This document shows, piece after piece, positions 61,162 to 64,000 of a stretch of 64,000 nucleotides of DNA. The position numbers were made by a program, and so were the translations under genes. Location: NCBI RefSeq assembly GCF_033193315.1, contig NZ_CP136187.1, forward strand, positions 992,001-1,056,000. The letters are read 5' to 3'. This DNA comes from Agathobaculum sp. NTUH-O15-33. GTDB taxonomy: Bacteria > Bacillota > Clostridia > Oscillospirales > Butyricicoccaceae. The notes beneath the pieces are model-generated. The model saw only the letters and a program-made list of their open reading frames with translations, was not told the origin of the DNA and did not search any database. Numbering within the stretch: the first letter of the stretch is position 1; every line of letters begins with the position of its first letter.

Positions 61162-62557
61162 TTACTTTTCCTGTTCCACCTTTTTTGTGCCCTTGCCGAG
61201 CTCCGGGGGCTGTTTCTCTTTCCAGTCGTCCAGCAGGGCGATGATCTTGTCTTTCATTTCGCGGGCCTCCGTGCCCTTGCCAAAATATTTCTCCAGTTCC
61301 GCAGTTGTGATAATCACTTTATCCTCTACCTCCTTTTTCGGTTGCGACAAGATACCGTCGATCTTGTCATGGTTGAGCTCCCCGGCCTGATCCAGCTTGC
61401 GGAGCGTTTGCGCCTGGGAGACAGACGGCGAAGCCTGCTCCCCCTCAATGGCAACGGCAATATATTTCTGGTTGTCCGGCTTGATCCGGGAAATCTCCAC
61501 GGCGGGGGTAAAAGACAGCTTGCCGCCGTCCATGAGCTCCCGCAGTTCGGGAACGAGGTCATTTAACCACCGATACCGCTGTACCGTTTTTCCGCTCATG
61601 CCGTTGCGCTTGCCTACAATTTCCATTGACAGCTTGCCCTCTTTATCGTCCCCGGCCACCCCCTGATGGGAAATCGCCTCGAATTGCTGTTGCAGGGCCG
61701 CCGCCTTTTCGCTGGGCAGGAGCTTTTCACGGTGCCGCAGGTTATCGTCCGTCATGGCGAGTTTGGCCTCGTCGTCCGTCATTTCCCGGACGATACACGG
61801 CATATTTGCAAAGCCCGCCAGTTCGCTGGCCTTTTGCCGCCTGTGCCCCGTGACAATCTCATACCCGCCGCCCTCGCGGGGACGCACCAGCGCGGGCTGG
61901 TGTACGCCCTTATCCTTGACGCTCTCCACAAGGGCCTGCATTTCCACATCGTCCCGCACCTTGAACGGGTGATTTTTGAACGCATGGAGCTCGCTCAGAT
62001 TGAGATAGACGATCTTTTCCTCACCGCCACGGGATGCGTCGCGGGGCTCCGGGGGCTGTTCCGGCACAGGGGGAGCGCCAGCCGCAGGGCCGGACGCGGG
62101 GCCGCCTCCGCCGCCCTTGTCTTTTGGGGCGCGGGGGGCTTTCTCTTTTTTGGGTGCTTTCGCCTTTTCCGTGGGGGCCTTTTCCTTTTTCGTCGTGCCA
62201 GCGCCGCCTGGCCCACTTCTGGACATTTTGTCCTGTTTGTCAGGCGCGGACGGCTCCCCCTTTTCCGCTTTCGGGCGGCGGCCACGGCACGGTTTTTCAG
62301 GCGCGGGAGTGGGAGGCCCCTCTTTCCCAGGCGCACCAGCCTCCGGCGCGGGCTGTTCCTTTGCGGCTTTACGCGCAGCCGCAAGGTCGATCACCGTTTC
62401 AGAGAGATCGGGCTTTTCGTTCATGCCGGGGATAGTGCCCTGTTCGGCCTCCTGCTCCGGCGCAGGGGGCACGGGCGGCCCGCCGGGATTTTCCGGCGAG
62501 GGGGCCTCGGTAACAACAGCCTCCTCCGGGCCTGTGTTCTTTTTTTTCGTCTGCCAT
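61162..62557 (-). pseudogene. ParB/Spo0J-type partition protein, frame broken at an A8 tract near the start
   Basis: An ATG at 62557 with a strong aaaaaaggaggaaaacga ribosome-binding site gives MADEKK, then reaches eight A (T8 on the + strand, 62540-62547). A one-base change there joins it to NTGPEEAVVTEAPSPENPGG and the long frame that continues through DLSETVIDLAAARKAAKEQ to the stop at 61162. The core has ParB motifs: VRPREGGGYEIVTGHRRQKASELAG and a helix-turn-helix near GMSGKTVQRYRWL. A Met at 62424 could start a shorter form but has a poor ribosome-binding site. A long Lys/Ala/Pro linker contains QDKMSRSG from a repeat copy. No ParA gene is present. Confidence 0.82.
62214..62235. repeat. 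Dispersed palindrome copy 15, inside the ParB gene
   Basis: Reads cacttctggacattttgt then cctg; the right arm is eroded. Translated as QDKMSRSG in the ParB linker. Confidence 0.75.
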
Positions 62558-62650
62558 TCGTTTTCCTCCTTTTTTGTGGCATTAAAAAAAGGCCAAACCT
62601 CCCGGTTTGACCTACGGATTTTTTTATCCCTCCTTCCTCAGCCGCCACGC

Positions 62651-62687
62651 AAAAACGCCGCCCGTTGTCTCCAATGGCGGCGTTTTT
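62651..62687 (+). terminator. Hairpin near the right end of the element
   Basis: A 12-bp perfect stem, aaaaacgccgcc and complement, with a 13-base loop and a T5 end. It lies 53 bases inside the element end and could stop transcription entering from or leaving to the host. Confidence 0.8.
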
Positions 62688-62728
62688 GTGTAGGTTGGCC
62701 CTGTATTTTCAGTTGTTTTATTATTATG

Positions 62729-62750
62729 CCTTTGTCAAGAATAGTAAGCG
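62729..62750. other. Attachment junction, right end of the element
   Basis: The junction reads cctttgtcaa-GA-atagtaag, element sequence to the left of the GA (62739-62740) and host regulator to the right. With the other end it predicts a joined circular form containing tttgtcaaGAcaatgg, in which ttgtc and gacaa form an inverted repeat. Confidence 0.8.
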
Positions 62751-62973
62751 GAAGCGTGGAGATACGGCGAAATTCAGCGGCATTGGATGAGCCGGCGATA
62801 AAAATGCTGCAGCCGTGTTCAAGCGCCAGATTGACCTGTGTTTCAAGCGTATCGGGCGTGCATTCCAATAGTAAGATCTCTAGATCTGGAAAACTGCGCT
62901 GACGGATAACCTGCCGAGCGATCTCGCTTAAACTCTCATAACCGAGAAAACAGGCTTTGTATTGAGATGGCAT
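62740..62973 (-). pseudogene. PrpR-type regulator, N-terminal 78 residues, cut off by the mobile element
   Basis: From the ATG at 62973 the frame reads MPSQYKACFLGYESLSEIAR and continues to ISTLPLTI at the junction. Beyond this the reading enters the element and stops at 62638. Joining the codon ATT to CAA at 38427 gives ...LPLTIQEHFIEIQIQPL..., continuous with the fragment at 36706-38428. The N-terminal part is the PrpR-type sensor domain, which in relatives binds a carboxylate or CoA-related ligand. A gggggatctgcacg ribosome-binding site precedes the start. It is divergent from the CoA-transferase gene, its likely target. Confidence 0.88.
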
Positions 62974-63013
62974 CGTGCAGATCCCCCTTTTGCTTGCTGC
63001 ACAGTCGCTATAT

Positions 63014-63026
63014 TACCGATTCGGTA
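63014..63026. promoter_or_regulatory. Palindromic operator candidate
   Basis: TACCGA-T-TCGGTA is a perfect 13-bp inverted repeat between the split regulator and the CoA-transferase. It could be a regulator-binding site. Confidence 0.45.
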
Positions 63027-63145
63027 TAACTAGTATAAACGAGTTTTGCACAGGGTCGAGTTTTTATTCTCGGAACCGATATTTTGTTTCAAAATAAGGC
63101 GTGAAAACGACGCTTGAAACAAAAAATGCTTAAAAACAATTTAAT

Positions 63146-63174
63146 TTGGTCTGCTCGTCAAAAATATGTATAAT
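63146..63174 (+). promoter_or_regulatory. Candidate promoter of the CoA-transferase gene
   Basis: TTGGTC at 63146-63151 and a perfect TATAAT at 63169-63174 with 17 bases between. It ends 90 bases before the ATG. Confidence 0.5.
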
Positions 63175-63263
63175 GTGAACGAAAAGACAAGAAAGAAAAT
63201 GCATTTTCTGTATGATGTGCTGACAGATTGACCGACGGGGCGTCGGAGAAAGGGTGCAAAAAT

Positions 63264-64000
63264 ATGAAGAAAGAAACCGGGGTATTGCGGGGCGTCAAGG
63301 TGCTTGACCTGACACGCGTACTGGCCGGGCCATACTGCGGTATGCTATTGGCAGATATGGGAGCAGACGTTATCAAGGTGGAACGACCGGGCAAAGGAGA
63401 TGACAGCCGCGCGTTTTACCCGCAGATCAACGGAGAAAGCGCGTATTACATAAACCTGAATCGTAATAAACGCGGCATCACATTGGATCTCAAAAGCGAC
63501 GCGGGCAAACAGACGCTGCTCGAGCTGGTCGAACAGGCGGATATTTTGATCGAAAACTATCGCCCCGGCACGATGGATAAGCTGGGACTGGGATTTAAAA
63601 TACTGCACGCACGAAATCCGCGATTGGTATACGGCTGCGTATCCGGCTTCGGACAGTATGGCCGGAAACACGACCTGCCCGGCTATGATATTATCGGACA
63701 GGCGGCGGGCGGCCTGATGAGTGTGTCCGGTTGGCCGGGCGGCGAGCCCACCCGCACGGGCACGGCAATGGCGGATGTGCTTGGCGGACTGAGCCTAAGC
63801 GCCGGCATATTGGCGGCCTATATCGATGCGCAGCGTACAGGCCAAGGGCGCATGGTCGATGTGGCGCTGGTCGATTCGGTGGTTTCCTCACTGGAGATCA
63901 TCAACCAGATCTATCTGGTCAAGGGACGCGTGCCAGAACGAAGCGGCAACCGATATGAGTCGTGCGCGCCGTACGATTCGTTCCGAGCGAGAGACGGCAG
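63264..64000 (+). CDS. CaiB/BaiF family CoA-transferase, N-terminal part (runs off the window)
   Basis: The first 245 residues of a family III CoA-transferase are visible. It starts MKKETGVLRGVKVLDLTRVLAGPYCGMLLADMGADVIKVERPG and continues with ILIENYRPGTMDKLGLG and GYDIIGQAAGGLMSVSG. In family members the catalytic Asp lies in the MVDVALVDSVVSS-type segment (MVDVALVDSV, near residue 200). It exchanges CoA between carboxylic acids. The start has gagaaagggtgc upstream. It is divergent from the PrpR-like regulator that the conjugative element has split, so control of this gene may now be lost. The stop is beyond the window. Confidence 0.88.
   Translation, partial: MKKETGVLRGVKVLDLTRVLAGPYCGMLLADMGADVIKVERPGKGDDSRAFYPQINGESAYYINLNRNKRGITLDLKSDAGKQTLLELVEQADILIENYRPGTMDKLGLGFKILHARNPRLVYGCVSGFGQYGRKHDLPGYDIIGQAAGGLMSVSGWPGGEPTRTGTAMADVLGGLSLSAGILAAYIDAQRTGQGRMVDVALVDSVVSSLEIINQIYLVKGRVPERSGNRYESCAPYDSFRARDG

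Larger units (their letters stand above)
38427..62740. mobile_element. 24.3-kb integrative conjugative element, serine-recombinase type, with Tn1549/CTn-like transfer genes
   Basis: The ends are set by the split regulator gene: joining bases up to the GA at 38427-38428 with the sequence after the GA at 62739-62740 restores a continuous 651-codon frame. The element carries a large serine recombinase 30 bases from one end and a set of transfer genes at the expected order: ParB, DUF4406, DUF6674, PcfB, VirD4, Maff2, VirB6, SpoVG-like, methyltransferases, PrgI, VirB4, CD1108, DUF4315, CD1107, Cys-rich VLP, MobC, relaxase. Compared with relatives, no ParA, replication initiator or topoisomerase is present. 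It also has a cargo pair with different base composition. Confidence 0.92.
62974..63263. promoter_or_regulatory. Divergent regulatory region, split regulator and CoA-transferase gene
   Basis: This 290-base AT-rich gap holds a 13-bp palindrome TACCGA-T-TCGGTA at 63014-63026, likely an operator, and a sigma-A-type promoter toward the CoA-transferase gene. I did not find a clear GG-N10-GC sigma-54 promoter. Confidence 0.55.

Noticed and set aside
40293..62235. Dispersed palindromes as ordinary transcription terminators
   Set aside because: Several are inside genes in both orientations, and most lack a T-run, so termination does not explain the family as a whole.
62974..63263. Sigma-54 promoter (GG-N10-GC) upstream of the CoA-transferase
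   Set aside because: The best candidate near 63102 has 12 instead of 10 bases between GG and GC, and the regulator lacks the sigma-54 contact motif.

Overview
The window reads as a high-GC member of the class Clostridia, most like the gut Oscillospirales. Start sites carry strong purine-rich ribosome-binding sites, and the mobile element is built from families typical of clostridial conjugative transposons (CD1107, CD1108, Maff2, Cys-rich VLP, PcfB, PrgI). This placement is an inference from gene content only.

Region 1 (1-9214, + strand) is a pentose or deoxysugar locus. It holds the end of a XylF-like binding protein, a XylG-like ATPase, a XylH-like permease, a xylulokinase-type FGGY kinase, a DUF4867 protein, an L-fucose/L-arabinose-isomerase-type enzyme, an IolE-like isomerase and an IolG-like dehydrogenase. 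Two strong hairpins end it. Region 2 (9245-14804, - strand) is a second sugar locus: an isomerase/epimerase, a lipoprotein binding protein, a ribose-type ATPase and permease, and a zinc alcohol dehydrogenase with an apparent frameshift. A LacI regulator and a Gfo/Idh/MocA oxidoreductase follow on the + strand (15191-17445).

Region 3 (17580-36114, + strand) is a contractile injection system operon of the extracellular (Afp/PVC) type with about 19 tightly packed genes. It encodes cap protein, PAAR-like tip, sheath, two tubes, an assembly protein that may be fused by -1 frameshifting to a small Afp6-like protein, a LysM-type tube-baseplate protein, a split spike, gp25, two large baseplate proteins, a tail-I protein and an AAA+ ATPase. 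It opens with an unusual module: an Ig-tailed protein and two single-pass membrane proteins, one carrying MORN repeats. No tape-measure gene or obvious effector is visible, and there are no phage head, packaging or lysis genes. A manganese-catalase remnant lies downstream.

Region 4 (38427-62740) is a 24.3-kb integrative conjugative element of the CTn/Tn1549-like transfer type, mobilised by a large serine recombinase. It has split a PrpR-type regulator gene. Joining the flanks at a shared GA dinucleotide restores an uninterrupted 651-residue frame. The element carries relaxase/MobC, VirD4, VirB4, VirB6, PrgI, a cell-wall hydrolase, two DNA methyltransferases, ParB, a sigma factor, an orphan response regulator and a lower-GC cargo pair (acyl-CoA dehydrogenase plus LysR). 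Fifteen copies of a palindromic repeat are scattered through it, several inside genes. Many of its genes show single-base homopolymer frameshifts, which are either sequencing errors or decay.

Region 5 (62741-64000) holds the other half of the split regulator and, divergent from it, a CaiB/BaiF-type CoA-transferase gene that runs off the window.
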